Assembly (NCBI GenBank): GCA_009746045.1
Contig: RPFO01000165.1
Span: 4,496,685 to 4,560,684 of the forward strand
Reading direction: 5' to 3'
Source: Mesostigma viride
Taxonomy: Eukaryota > Streptophyta > Mesostigmatophyceae > Mesostigmatales > Mesostigmataceae
DNA: 64,000 bases
In this document: piece after piece, positions 1 through 10,701 of the stretch
Numbering within the stretch: position 1 is the stretch's first letter
Layout: each line of letters opens with the position of its first letter
Program-made: the position numbers and the translations under genes
Notes under the pieces: generated by a model
What the model was told of the DNA's origin: nothing
Databases searched by the model: none
Seen by the model: only the letters and a program-made list of their open reading frames with translations

Positions 1-1084
1 TCCTAGCAGAGGCTTCATTGTGGTTAGAGGCTCACAAGCTTGAGTTTGTTTCTTGGCAAACAATTGCGCTGGAAAGAAAGGTGGCAGTGGTTTTTCTGAG
101 GGGCATACTGCATGGGTGGAACTGCACGTAGGTAGGGGTTATCGTTGTCTTGTTGGCCTTTCTCCCACTAAAATGGGAGAGCCCTAATTCATATGCTAGC
201 AAGGCAAGGTAACCATGGTAAGAAGCCTTGGCAAGCAGCATGTATGATAATTCTGCTTTCTATGTGGACTGTTTGTTGTTACCCTTGTTGGGCGATTAGT
301 GGATATGGCTTTCTAGGGTGTGTTTGAGCTTGGTTTTGGGATGATGCCCACACCATAAACCTGGAATATGCTTTAGAAGTGTTGGCTAGGCATGTAGAGC
401 TACCTGCCTCATTGTTGTGCACACACGCAACAGGTTACCCGTGTCGAGGTAAGGCAAGGGCACATGACGTGCCCAGCCACCTCCTTGTACATTGTGGTCG
501 AATTGGGCATGGTCAGGAGCCTTTTGGATGGCATAGGAAGTGTTAGTGTGCTTAGTACTCACTAATGCCTTCCTTAGCATCTGCACAGGTGGCCAACTGC
601 CAAAATTAATAACTGCTACAGCTGAGCTCAGAATGCCACCAAACTTTGACAGTGCCTTCTATGGTCATGACAGAATTTGACTTGTGCTTTTCAGGCCTAA
701 TTGATGTGTTATGAGTGTGTATGGGGACGCCCCGCCTAAAAAAGCGTATTTTTGGCCCAAAAATTAATAACTCATAGGGATGTGCTGATTTTGTTGATCC
801 AATTAGGTAGAAACCATGTCCCATGACATTTTTATATGCAGGGTTGTGCTTTTTTCATGCAACTGGTTCTCCCACTGTTCTGGGCAAGATGTGCCCCGGA
901 CAGCGTTTTTTTCTATTTTTAGCACATAGCCGGTGTATGGCTGGGGGTAGTACCCCCAACAAGTGGTAGTATGCATGCCCAAACATCATGTTTATGGTCC
1001 CCAAACATCATTCAGTGGTTGTCAGTTGCATTTCTGTAGTTATTAGGGGGCTTCAGTTTTGATACATTTCCATGGGACCCTCCC

Positions 1085-1142
1085 CTTAATTAATTAATTA
1101 ATTAATTAATGAATTAATTAATTAATTAATTAATTAATTAAT
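1085..1142. repeat. (TTAA)n microsatellite
   Basis: About fourteen TTAA units run in tandem with one interruption (ATGAATT) near the middle. The tract is self-complementary. Confidence 0.95.
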
Positions 1143-1246
1143 AAGCACGTGACTGCCTCACGTGAGCATAAGAGCTGGTTGTCTCCTTGATAAGTCCTCA
1201 GTGGGAGGGAAACATGGGATGGAATGGATGGTGTTAGCTATCTAGT

Positions 1247-1372
1247 AGGTCCTAGTTACAGGGTTGTGGGCACTGACCACGGCCCGAATCGCTATGAATG
1301 CCATATGCGGTCACACGCGGAGCCCCCACAGGCTTGGGGGTGGTCTCCTTCATCACTACTGTACTTGCCATC
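1247..1372 (+). repeat. Dispersed repeat, copy 1 of 2
   Basis: This segment starts at AGGTCCTAGTTACAGGG and matches 4420-4540 in the same orientation with scattered substitutions and small indels. Both copies share the stretch ending CTCCTTCATCACTACT. Nothing in it looks coding. It is probably a piece of a mobile element. Confidence 0.85.
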
Positions 1373-1696
1373 CGTATCCTTGCGTACGGCATCTGCCTCC
1401 ATATTGCAGACAAACCAGGAGGCTGCCCGGGTGTGAGCCCGTCACGTCTAGTGTAGCACATGTCCATGCCAAGTCTATCACGGAAAGTCCACGGGTGGCA
1501 GCCATGCCGCGCGCGGCCTGGGGCACGCCAGGTGAGGACATATCGCCCAGGCTGGGCGGACTTGGTGCCAGCTAGTCTATCTGATGTGTCTACCTGATCT
1601 GTGCGGGCCAGGTGCCCGGCTAGGCCCAGGCGCCTGTGCCTAAGAATGTGGGAAACATACCGCTGTAGGGCAAATCAGCGTACAAATCCTCATTAC

Positions 1697-2820
1697 TAAT
1701 GTGCAAACCAAAGGGCCTTGCGCAGCATCTTGGTGACGTTGCCGTCGAGTCGTTGCTCCAGCTCCTGCGTCAGTGTCCAGGTCTCGGCGCCGTAGCCGTC
1801 AGGATCAGTCGTCAGAATGATGACCAGTTGAAGAGGTCACGCTTGACGATCCGGGGTAGGGCGGGGTTGCTCCACCAGCGGCGGTGGTCATGGAGTTGCG
1901 CCCACGCCATGCCCGATCCGTGTCGTCAGGTACGTTGTCCTCGCAGTCGGGAAGCCAACTGCCGAGCAGCTTGAAGCAGCCGGAAGTAGGGTAGTTGACC
2001 TTGGTGTCGTCTAAGAGGCGGAGTGTGGGTGCCGGGGGGGCCTGCCATGCCGAGGGCCAGCCGGGCCTCCGTTTTGGGGCTGATTTCGAGACCAACCCGG
2101 CCCGAGCCTCGAGTGCCATGCAGTCCAGCCAAAGTTGGGCAGACTCCGGCTTCTCGATCGTGAGCGCGATGTCATCGGCGTAAATGAGGTCAGCTAGTAG
2201 TAAATTCTGCTTGTTAGTTGGCCCCCCTTCCCCAAGCTCGTTCGTGATCGCTAGGCTAGGGCCGGCACGGCCTGCAATGCTAGCAAAGCGAGCACGTGCA
2301 TGGCGCATAACATAATAATCCACTACAATAATAAACAGGTACGGCGACAGGACACAAACCTGCCAGACGCCAATTGGCAGCGGACATGGCGGGGTAAAGC
2401 CATGTGTTGAGTACGCACCGAAGTGCATGGTCGACCCCTCATACAGTGTGCGGATGACGGTAATCAGGGGAGTGGGAACGCGAGCGCGAGCAAGGACAGT
2501 CCATAGAGCGGCCCAGAGGACAGAATCGAAAGCCTTGATGAAGTCGACGAAGATCAGGATGGCGGGAAACTCACCAGGTTGCAGGACTGAGAGCGATTTC
2601 CTTGAAGAGGCGGCGCGCGATGAAGATGGCCATGACGGTGTTGCGCCCAGGACGAAAGCCCATTTTGAATTTCCCCTAGGTGACGGTCGAGAGCAGAACG
2701 AAGGCGGTTGAGGATTATGCGCATGAACAACTTGAGTGCGGCGCTCTGGATGCAGACTCCTCGGTATCGTTGGCAGGTTTGTCAGGGGAACCTTTGTTTT
2801 TGTACAGCATAATGTCAGGC
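1697..2820 (-). pseudogene. Non-LTR (LINE-type) reverse transcriptase remnant
   Basis: A degenerate reverse transcriptase from a LINE-like retrotransposon reads on the minus strand. Visible blocks in order are: RGVCIQSAALKLFMRIILN (fingers, near 2770), MGFRPGRNTVMAIFIARRL (near 2660), the motif A region FVDFIKAFDSVLW (near 2540), the catalytic IYADDIAL (near 2180), FKLLGSWLPD (near 1970) and a C-terminal ETWTLTQELEQRL with MLRKAL (near 1720). The blocks lie in different frames, so at least three frameshifts have occurred and no intact protein can be made. Motif order and the YADD box are typical of LINE endonuclease/RT proteins. No endonuclease domain or poly(A) tail is visible, so this is a 5'-truncated or internally broken copy. 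The clade is not decidable by eye. Confidence 0.85.
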
Positions 2821-4419
2821 GGATGCGGGCGGTGACGATGCGATGATCGGAGCGCACCAGGGGATTTGCACAGCAACTCGTCAGCGAGCTTGTGAGCTCC
2901 TGGTCTTGCTGGCTGGAATGACCCTAGGCTACTTGGCTAGCAACCTTTATCCTCACACCAGGCCTACGACCCTCGATAGGCTCGCCACTCGTCGTGACGA
3001 CCAAGGTTCGTGTGTGAAGAAGCTCATTGCCTCGTTGGGCCTCGAGCTATATGCTACCTCGTTCCATCCTTGTTCCTCGGTCATGAGCAACGCTGTGCAC
3101 CGCTACCTTGCCAGAGCCTCGTATCGCTGCCTTGCATCCTTGTCAATGCAGGCAGCACACAGGAATCTCTGGCTATCCTGTGTCTAGGTTAGCACAGGAC
3201 CTGCCACAGTTCTGCATGGAGTCACCTCCTAGCACTGACCTGGTTGCTGGCTACTGGCTTCTACTAGCCACAGGACCGTTGCGCCCTCAGTACACTGTGT
3301 ATCCCAGTCACGCGATGGTGCAGGCTAAGCCTGTGCAGGCCCTGCCTGCCACGTGTCCTGTCCACTGTGCCCTGAGAGTGCACCGCCACCGCCCCGGCGC
3401 CGGTCGCGGCAGCACTTCGGGACCTGATATCTTTCTAGTCCCTTGTCTGTTTGAGGCGGTTGGCATGGCGTTTGAAAGGTTTCCTCAACCTGCATCCAAC
3501 TAGCACATTGGTGCCCCAATATGCTAACTCCAACCCTTTCTTGTTTTGGAGCTTGGACTAGTCTGAGAACCTATCAGCCACTGCCACCACAAGCCTACAG
3601 ACATCTGATCCCTCCCAGAGACCAGACCTGCCTTTCTTTTGGAACTTGAGGTGCCTCCCAAGACTAGGTAGGCCTGCTCATTGGTTCAAAGGTTACCCTC
3701 TGACCCACATGACATCCCAACGTTTTCTTTGCAAACCTGGTGCAGATTAAAGTTATGTAGCTCTTCACTTAGTCAGAGGACTTTGGATAGAGGAGTCCAT
3801 GAACGTACTAATGTGAGTTCCTGGTCTTCCAGTTATCACAGGCGCCCGTTCATTTGGCGCCCGCCACGGAGCCTCCTTTCTCTTTTAAATCCTTCCAAAG
3901 ACTGAGAGAGCCCTGACAAATGTTAGCCAAACTGGGGAGCCCATGTCCTCACTGAGGGATAAACTCAGGATTCACACATGCCAGGCGGCCTCAGCGACTT
4001 GGCCAACCGGGGCAGCATATCCTGACCTGGCCTGGCCCCAAGGACATTCCTAGAAAGATGGGTAAGCATGCCATGACCTATCCATACGAGCAGTTGCTGG
4101 CCGACCTAGCGGTCCCAGCTACGGTTGAACACCGCATTCACTCCCTCTCTCTTGCTTGGACTGCTATGCAGAACAAGACCAGGTGGAAGACGTGATTGTC
4201 CAGGCTCACACGCCGGCCCCTGTGGGCAAGCCCCCTCCCCATGAAAGGAAGGGGCGCTTTGCTGAGTAGAGTAGTTTGGGTTTTCTAGATTAATAGCTTG
4301 GAGTTAGCTTAATTAGTTCGGTTTCGCGGCTTCGCCCACCTCCATCCATCCATCCAGCAAGGGAATACGTGCTTCATGATCTCCCAACGGAGTCATGTTA
4401 ATTTAGTTTAATTTAATCT
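2821..4419. other. Non-coding stretch
   Basis: No gene is supported here. Sequence near 3842-3871 has two close direct copies of GGCGCCCG. At 4319-4425 a segment (CGGCTTCGCC, then CTCCCAACGGAG and a TTTAATTTAAT tract) recurs near 10203-10300, so it is a dispersed repeat fragment. I see nothing else. Confidence 0.5.
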
Positions 4420-4540
4420 AGGTCCTAGTTACAGGGTAACTTGTGGGCACCACGGCTCGAATCGCTATGAATGCCATACGCGGTCACACGTGGAGCCCCC
4501 ACAGACTTGGGGGTGGTCTCCTTCATCACTACTTGCCATC
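4420..4540 (+). repeat. Dispersed repeat, copy 2 of 2
   Basis: Second copy of the segment at 1247-1372, in the same orientation. It begins AGGTCCTAGTTACAGGG and lacks about a dozen bases found in copy 1. Confidence 0.85.
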
Positions 4541-4607
4541 TAAGCTAGCTATATGTAGGGTGGCTAGCTATATAAAGGATCAAATGTAAAGCCAGCAAAA
4601 ACCTTAT

Positions 4608-4670
4608 TGTTTCTCTGGTAGGATAATTTAGGATGGCACTCCCATGGACCTTAGCTTCAGCACCTATGGC
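4608..4670 (+). repeat. Fragment of the three-copy element end seen at 17.0, 17.5 and 27.9 kb
   Basis: TTGTTTCTCTGGTAGGA and CTTAGCTTCAGCACCTAT are the reverse complement of the left edge of the repeats at 16985, 17500 and 27903. Only the outer 60 bp are present, with an insertion inside. The orientation is opposite to the three other copies. Confidence 0.75.
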
Positions 4671-5005
4671 TGTGTTAGATGCTAACCCGTGATAGGCAAG
4701 TTGATTTCATCGCTGATTCAGAGGGGTGATAACTATCTAGCTTAGGATAAGTCTGGATACCTCTAGACCAGCGTCGACTAGCTGGCACATCACGACATTC
4801 GTTATTAGGATTGAGTGCTCTGTGACCTCCCGACCGGGGCACATGTTTATTAACACCATTGACCACAATAAAAAATGATGGCAAACAAAGGCCCTCCGGA
4901 TCGTGCGTACAGCCCGAGCCCACCAGCCATGCATATACGTGACAGGACATATAGACAGTGAACAAGCAAGCAGAGGCAATTCTGGGACCGCTTTCTTTAC
5001 TGGGT

Positions 5006-5251
5006 TTAACCCGCCTTACGCAGCCTTTCCGTAAACACAGCGGTTTCCACCGACGCCTTCACTGCTATGCGGGTAGTCAGCAACAAGTCATCCTTCAAAT
5101 TAAGCCAGCAGGTGCCGCACCACCCTTTCAACCCCCCTTTCCCTTCTGGTCCACCATCAGCATCGCCCGACACCCAGGCAACCCGCATCCGGTACTCCAG
5201 TCCTGCCAGCTCGGCTGCCGCGGGGCCCAGCTCCCTGAGGAGTGTGTCCAT
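5006..5251 (-). CDS. Possible coding fragment of unknown function
   Basis: An 81-residue open frame starts with MDTLLRELGPAAAELAGLEY and has protein-like composition, including a helix-prone Leu/Ala/Glu start and a CGTCW pair of cysteines. An in-frame stop lies just upstream of the start. It sits immediately downstream (minus strand) of the 36-unit minisatellite and may be the tail of a gene interrupted by that array. No family is recognised. Confidence 0.25.
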   Translation of the reverse strand: MDTLLRELGPAAAELAGLEYRMRVAWVSGDADGGPEGKGGLKGWCGTCWLNLKDDLLLTTRIAVKASVETAVFTERLRKAG

Positions 5252-5304
5252 TGGGGCATGCGATATTTGAGACTACGATCCTGGTGACGTTGAGCTCCAC
5301 CACA

Positions 5305-6378
5305 TTCCCAGCCAGGTTGGTTATCATGACGAGATCGCCGGCCAGGTTGGTTATCATGATGAGATCGCCGGCCAGGTTGGTTGTCATGACGAGATCTCCG
5401 GCCAGGTTGGTTATCATGAGGAGATCGCCGGCCAGGTTGGTTATCATGACGAGATCGCCGGCCAGGTTGGTTGTCATGACGAGATCGCCGGCCAGGTTGG
5501 TTATCATGACGAGATCGCCGGCCAGGTTGGTTATCATGACGAGATTGCCGGCCAGGTTGGTTATCATGACGAGATCGCCGGCCAGGTTGATTATCATGAC
5601 GAGATCGCCGGCCAGGTTGGTTATCATGACGAGATCGCCGGCCAGGTTGTTTATCATGACGAGATCGCCGGCCAGGTTGGTTATCATGACGAGATCGCCG
5701 GCCAGGTTGTTTATCATGACGAGATCGCCGGCCAGGTTGGTTATCACGAGATCGCCGGCCAGGTTGTTTATCATGACGAGATCGCCGGCCAGGTTGTTTA
5801 TCATGACGAGATTGCCGGCCAGGTTGTTTATCATGACGAGATCGCCGGCCAGGTTGTTTATCATGACGAGATCGCCGGCCAGGTTGGTTATCATGACGAG
5901 ATCGCCGGCCAGGTTGGTTGTCATGACGAGATCGCCGGCCAGGTTGGTTGTCATGACGAGATTGCCGGCCAGGTTGGTTATCATGACGAGATCGCCGGCC
6001 AGGTTGATTATCATGACGAGATCGCCGGCCAGGTTGGTTATCATGACGAGATCGCCGGCCAGGTTGTTTATCATGACGAGATCGCCGGCCAGGTTGGTTA
6101 TCATGACGAGATCGCCGGCCAGGTTGTTTATCATGACGAGATCGCCGGCCAGGTTGGTTATCACGAGATCGCCGGCCAGGTTGTTTATCATGACGAGATC
6201 GCCGGCCAGGTTGTTTATCATGACGAGATTGCCGGCCAGGTTGTTTATCATGACGAGATCGCCGGCCAGGTTGTTTATCATGACGAGATCGCCGGCCAGG
6301 TTGGTTATCATGACGAGATCGCCGGCCAGGTTGGTTGTCATGACGAGATCGCCGGCCAGGTTGGTTGTCATGACGAGA
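5305..6378. repeat. 30-bp minisatellite, 36 units, with 417-bp higher-order duplication
   Basis: The unit is close to TCGCCGGCCAGGTTGGTTAT followed by CATGACGAGA. Thirty-four units are 30 bp and two are 27 bp, each lacking an ATG-sized triplet. Units differ at a few fixed positions (TCG/TTG, GTT/TTT/ATT, ATC/GTC). Reading these variants in order, units 9-22 (5545-5961) and units 23-36 (5962-6378) have the same series of fourteen types, including the short unit at the same place, so a 417-bp block was duplicated recently. Because unit length is a multiple of three and no frame contains a stop, long open frames run through the array in three frames (392 residues on plus, 491 and 414 on minus). 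These frames are a by-product of the repeat. Confidence 0.97.
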
Positions 6379-6410
6379 TCGCCCGCGGATGTGGCCGCCA
6401 AAGTCCTCGG

Positions 6411-6963
6411 TATTCTCTAACACCTCCGGCAGAACCCGCTCAAGCACATGCCCTGTCACGCTCTTGGCGTGAGCAGGCAGTGTAACCCCTTCTGTTGGTT
6501 TGGGCATGACTGGGACACCAAAACCCCCACTAATGCTGCCTCCAGCACTTGCTTTACTCACCACCTCGGGCACTTCCTTCGCCTCCACTTCTTGCCTGGT
6601 CATGTGCGGACGTGCTCTTTACATGAGAGGCTACAACCGAAGCCGACATGCTCCCTTGCACTCCTTGCCCTGCATTCCCTTTCCCTGCACCTTTTGAAAT
6701 CTGGTCCATTTCCCGAACACCCCTTCCAACCCTTGCGCCAGGCTGGCTCGGAGGGAGCAGTCCTCGCCCATCATTCTCCGCCACAGCAGACTGGACATGT
6801 CCACTACTACCCCAGCGGAATCTTGTTCTGCCAGGACCCCCACATGCTCCGCCAGCAGCTGTATCATGGCCTCCATCTGTGCTGGCGACCAGCTGGGGGC
6901 AGCGGTCGCCCACTCGGGCCTAAAGACCATCTCTACAGCAGCCAGGACCTCCCCCGGATGCAA
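6411..6963 (-). CDS. Possible coding fragments upstream of the minisatellite, unknown
   Basis: Two overlapping minus-strand frames look protein-like. One (6963 to 6631) begins MHPGEVLAAVEMVFRPEW and contains PAQMEAMIQLLAEHVGVLAE, a helix-like stretch. The other begins at 6603 (MTRQEVEAKEVPEVVSKA) and continues into the minisatellite, where it reads as an Arg/Ser/His/Asp/Asn/Gln/Pro/Gly repeat. They are in different frames, so a real gene would need an intron or has a frameshift. No family is recognised. A retroelement-type structural protein is one possibility. Confidence 0.25.
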
Positions 6964-7149
6964 TTATTCGGCAAGCAGGCACGCCAGCCTGTTCTTTTCG
7001 ACGACCGTGGCCGATGCCTTGGTGCTCTGTCCTGTTCCCTTCCGGCCCGAGCTTGGTGCCTCATTCTTGCAAGCACGTTGGCGCCGTCTTGGATGTCGTC
7101 TTGCATGGACCTAAGGAATCCGACCACTGGCTTTTGTTGCCGGCCCCAT

Positions 7150-7653
7150 CTGGAAGAAAAAAAAAAAGAAGAGTAAATGGATGGGGCATATGGTGCAATA
7201 ATTTGTCATTACCGAGTCTCAGGCTCAAGTGCACAATAGAAATGGCTACTCTGCAATAAAAGTAGAAGGTTGAAATGCTTCAAGTTACAAGCACTTGTAG
7301 GCTTTGGCGGCACGTGGGCAGTCCTTGTGGGTGACAGAACCATTACACATCAGCCTGATTGCACGACTGTAGTATGTGATAAGGGACAGAGACAGTTTGT
7401 CCCATATTCAAGTATCAGTAACTGGTAACTTGTACTACCAATACAAATTATACGAAAGAGTATAAAATAGTACCTCACAATTCTTATTATCTCTTTCCTT
7501 TCAAGGGGGAAGCTAGGAAAATCTGCATAAAGGTAAGCCAGTAACACCAGGAAGGTAGTTGCTGAACCGGCATATTGTACCAGAGCAGCTGGCAGGTTCT
7601 CTCACTACGCATGAGCTTACCTTTGAAGGTTTAGCAGCAAGCAGGCACAGGAG
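7150..7653. other. Non-coding stretch
   Basis: This region is A/T-rich, with an A tract at about 7157-7168. No gene or repeat structure is visible. Confidence 0.5.
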
Positions 7654-7716
7654 CTACTGCTTCAGAAACTTGCGCAAGTCGGGTGTCGATGCCAGATCCA
7701 GTGCAGTCTTTCCTGA
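7654..7716 (-). CDS. Terminal exon of an ankyrin-repeat gene
   Basis: After a GAAACAG acceptor the minus strand reads SGKTALDLASTPDLRKFLKQ and then TAG. This is the usual last half-repeat of an ankyrin protein (GKTALDLA). It starts in phase 0 like all ankyrin exons farther right. It could be the 3' end of the minus-strand gene at 19.8-29.8 kb across an intron of about 12 kb that also contains other genes, or the end of a separate, mostly lost paralogue. The decayed ankyrin piece at about 8638-8683 favours a second gene. Confidence 0.55.
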   Translation of the reverse strand, partial: SGKTALDLASTPDLRKFLKQ

Positions 7717-8637
7717 CTGTTTCAACCAGGCAAGACGTGCCATGCAAAGCAGTTTTGCAACATAAATACACAACAATTCTGATGACTGACTTGCACGAGC
7801 ATTATTTTGATCACAAGGACAAGCTCAGAGGCATGCGCCAGATTGGCGGCGTTTTTTATTGCACGATCATGAACAGGCATAACCACGTTCCACAACTGCT
7901 TACAGAGCAAAGCCAAGCTGCGCATGCTATAGGCACGCTCATGCACACATAGCATGAACATGGGCCTGCAATGTCCTAACAGCTAGCAGTGAGCATTGGG
8001 GGAGCACAGTTAAAGAGTGAACTACTGGTGCCTTGCTGTTGTCACTACTAAGCCCTTACTATTTATGGCGGTATGGGCAAAGCTGAGAGTTCCTCGCTGC
8101 ATGCGCCCATGTGATAGCGCAGTTCAGTAACAGATGCTGGCAGAACGCACTATCAAGTCAGCCCCACTTGGGACCTGGCAACGCCCAGGTGAACGGCATT
8201 AAAGCGTGGATGTCTTAAAAGCGGTTGGTTATAGGGGCTAAGGCTTTCATGCATCATGGGGAGCGCGCACAGCAGCAAATAACCACGGCCTATATAGTGC
8301 ACATCTTATGAGCTATTGCTTGCTTTATACTTGCAAAAATGCTCAAAGGGGGTGGCCCAGCTCGCCGCAGCCAACCGTTGGAAGTTCCCTCCATGGGTAA
8401 CTTAATGTCTTACACGCCGACACTAGGTTACAAGGTAGGAATCGGTTCATGAAGTGTGGCGGTGAACAGACCCCAAATTGTGGGGCTAGGGCCGGGCATG
8501 AAATGTGGCGCAGGGCTCATGCCCTGGAGATGCTGTTGTCTCAGAATCATCTATCGACCATCACCATTGCGGACCACTGCGCTGCGCTTCGAACTTTGCC
8601 AGGTTGGACCTGCCAGCAACAGCATCTCAAAACTGCC

Positions 8638-8683
8638 CTTGTTCCTGGCCTTCTTGTCAGCACCGCTTGTGACAAGCTTTTAG
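8638..8683 (-). pseudogene. Ankyrin exon remnant
   Basis: The minus strand reads KLVTSGADKKARNK, the last third of the ankyrin module found at 19.8-27.8 kb. A stop codon directly precedes it, and the expected GT after AAG reads GG, so the 5' splice site is lost. It is most likely a relic of an ankyrin gene that ended at 7654. Confidence 0.35.
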
Positions 8684-8947
8684 ATAATTGAAAGCCCAAG
8701 AGGGGTCCCCCCCAAAATGGTATTGCATGGTGTGGACAGCCTGCGTGCCAAGAATATGCATCCCAGCAAGCCCCTAACCCTCACGACAGCCAGGCGGTCA
8801 GGACATGAGGGGCCATACGAGATAGGCAAGCAACTTATAAAATCACTGCCAAGCCTTGAGAGAAAAGAAATTCAGCGCGTGGAGCCATCCCACCATGCAC
8901 CTTGAAAGTCTAAGGACCACTCCGCCTTCCATGACCAAAATCACAAC

Positions 8948-8948
<1 letters not shown>

Positions 8949-9027
<79 letters not shown>
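8949..9027. repeat. (GT)n microsatellite
   Basis: About 39 uninterrupted GT dinucleotides, then a degenerate GT-rich tail to about 9070. The poly Cys-Val and Thr-His frames across it are artefacts. Confidence 0.98.
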
Positions 9028-9031
<4 letters not shown>

Positions 9032-9597
9032 TACGTGTGAGTGTGACTGTGTGTGTGCACGCGTGTGTGCCTGGGGACATCACTTCACAGGGTGCAATCA
9101 AAGTATTTGCGAAACTTCCGGCACACCCGATGCATATGCGCATGCTCTCTCGTTACACGGAGCATTGCGTGGACCGAGAACTGTATCATAATTATTGTAG
9201 CCACGACTTCTGTGCCAGGCAAAGCCACATCGACTTCATGGGCAGGAGGCAACAGTTTGCAAACTTGAGAATCCCGACAGCCCAAGGGCGTAGTGGAGGG
9301 ATCAAGAAAGAGAGAGCATCGGTGGCACAGGCATCTATCTGGTTGATGCAGCTATTCGCTGCCAGGCACAGACCTGATTATACCATGGCCATCGCCACGG
9401 CTATAGCACTTTGTACAGACCTGCCAGCTACGAAACCCTAGGGCGACCCCGCCGCCCACCTGTCCGTCCACCTGACGTTCTCGTGACGGGCGCTAGTATC
9501 GTGGGAATTCCTAGTATCGTGTTCCTATTCGCGGGCCGCGGATTCCTATCTAAGTATGCATTGGTGTTGGATTTGCATGCAATGAGTCTTATTTATC

Positions 9598-10562
9598 CGG
9601 CGGAGCCCATTTTCGGAAGAACCAAAGGTTCGAAGAAAGGGCGAAGCCAATTTAGTTGGAGAGGTGCGTGAGAAGGGGGATGCACGATTAGCGTTACCAT
9701 TGGACGAAACTTAGCCGACGGTGGATCTTCGTTTTAAAGTTTTTGCATCTGCGGCTGTAGTGGTACGGTCAGTAGAAAAAGGTCCAGTTTTTTGGGAAAC
9801 TTCAACCGGCGAGTAGACCATCAACCGAATTATGTACCTACGGCTAGTTCGAATTATGTACCTAGGGCTAGTTGAATTTCCAGCAAACGGCTAGTTGAAT
9901 TTCCAGCAAACGGCTAGTTGAATTTCCAGCAAACGGCTAGTTGAATTTCCAGCAAACGGCTAGAATTTCCAGCAAGCGGCTAGTTGAATTTCCAGCAAAC
10001 GGCTAGTATGCGCCAAAGCCCAGATTCGCTGTCAAGCCTGCGTCCAGGTCCGCACTCCGCGCTCCGGCTCGCCCGTCACGAATCCATAATGATGGTCGGG
10101 AGAGACGATTGACAATCAAGGAAATTCCGCGCTGTCCTGAGACCATGATCAACCAGGTCAGGCCATGATCGGGGCCTGATCGCGTGGCCATTATTATGAT
10201 GACGGCATTTTTTCGCGGCTTCGCCATCCACCCCCACCTGTCCATGGAATATGTGCTACATGGCCTCCCAACGGAGGCATGTTATAATTTAATTTAACGT
10301 GAAAGTTACAACGCACGCGACTTTATTCAATTTATTTATTCATATTTTTTTAATGTCATATGCAAAGCACCTACTGTCACGGAGTTTATCACCATCCTTC
10401 TCCTTCTTCACCAAGAGATAGGGCAGGGGCATCTGCTTGGGTGGTTATTCGCTCCTAACGGGGGGGTGGGCTGGCGGCGTGGCGTGGCGCGGCGCGGCGG
10501 GGTGGGTGGGGTGGTCATTGCCGAATACTAACTAGATGTTCTTCCGAAAATGGGCTCCGCCG
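9598..10562. mobile_element. Terminal-inverted-repeat element, about 965 bp
   Basis: Perfect 25-bp inverted repeats lie at 9598-9622 and 10538-10562, with the inner motif CCCATTTTCGGAAGAAC. No target-site duplication is obvious directly outside. The inside holds the 23-bp array at 9866-10006, a fragment shared with 4319-4425, and a G-rich block at 10460-10517 with several GGG runs. There is no transposase, so this would be non-autonomous. Confidence 0.6.
9866..10006. repeat. 23-bp tandem repeat, six copies
   Basis: The unit is GGCTAGTTGAATTTCCAGCA plus AAC. The fifth unit lacks a few bases (GGCTAGAATTTCC). It lies inside the terminal-inverted-repeat element. Confidence 0.95.
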
Positions 10563-10701
10563 ACGGAAGTTTTAACGTGAAAGTTACAACGCACGTTACT
10601 TGATTACAATATACAATACGAAAAGTCCCAAACAACAGCGGCCGATCTAAATCGGCAGTGGCCTCAACGGGCCTGCATGGGCCAAGTGCCCAGATGACAC
10701 C

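Larger units (their letters stand above)
1..1696. other. Non-coding stretch, no gene seen
   Basis: No reading frame with protein-like composition is visible on either strand. The stretch holds a TTAA microsatellite (about 1085-1142) and one copy of a dispersed repeat (1247-1372), listed separately. The short open frames around 1224-1575 lie on that repeat and change character between its two copies, so I do not treat them as genes. Confidence 0.6.

Noticed and set aside
1224-1575. Short genes on either strand
   Set aside because: The frames lie partly on a dispersed repeat and are not conserved in its second copy at 4420.
5305-6378. CRISPR-like array
   Set aside because: Units follow each other without spacers and the genome is eukaryotic; it is a minisatellite. 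The same holds for the arrays at 33.8, 37.2, 59.6 and 60.6 kb.
5128-6603. Open frames of 392 to 491 residues on both strands as repeat proteins
   Set aside because: They exist in three frames at once because the repeat unit is a multiple of three and stop-free; that is a property of the array and not evidence of a gene.
8856-9441. Cys-Val or Thr-His repeat proteins
   Set aside because: They are translations of the GT microsatellite.
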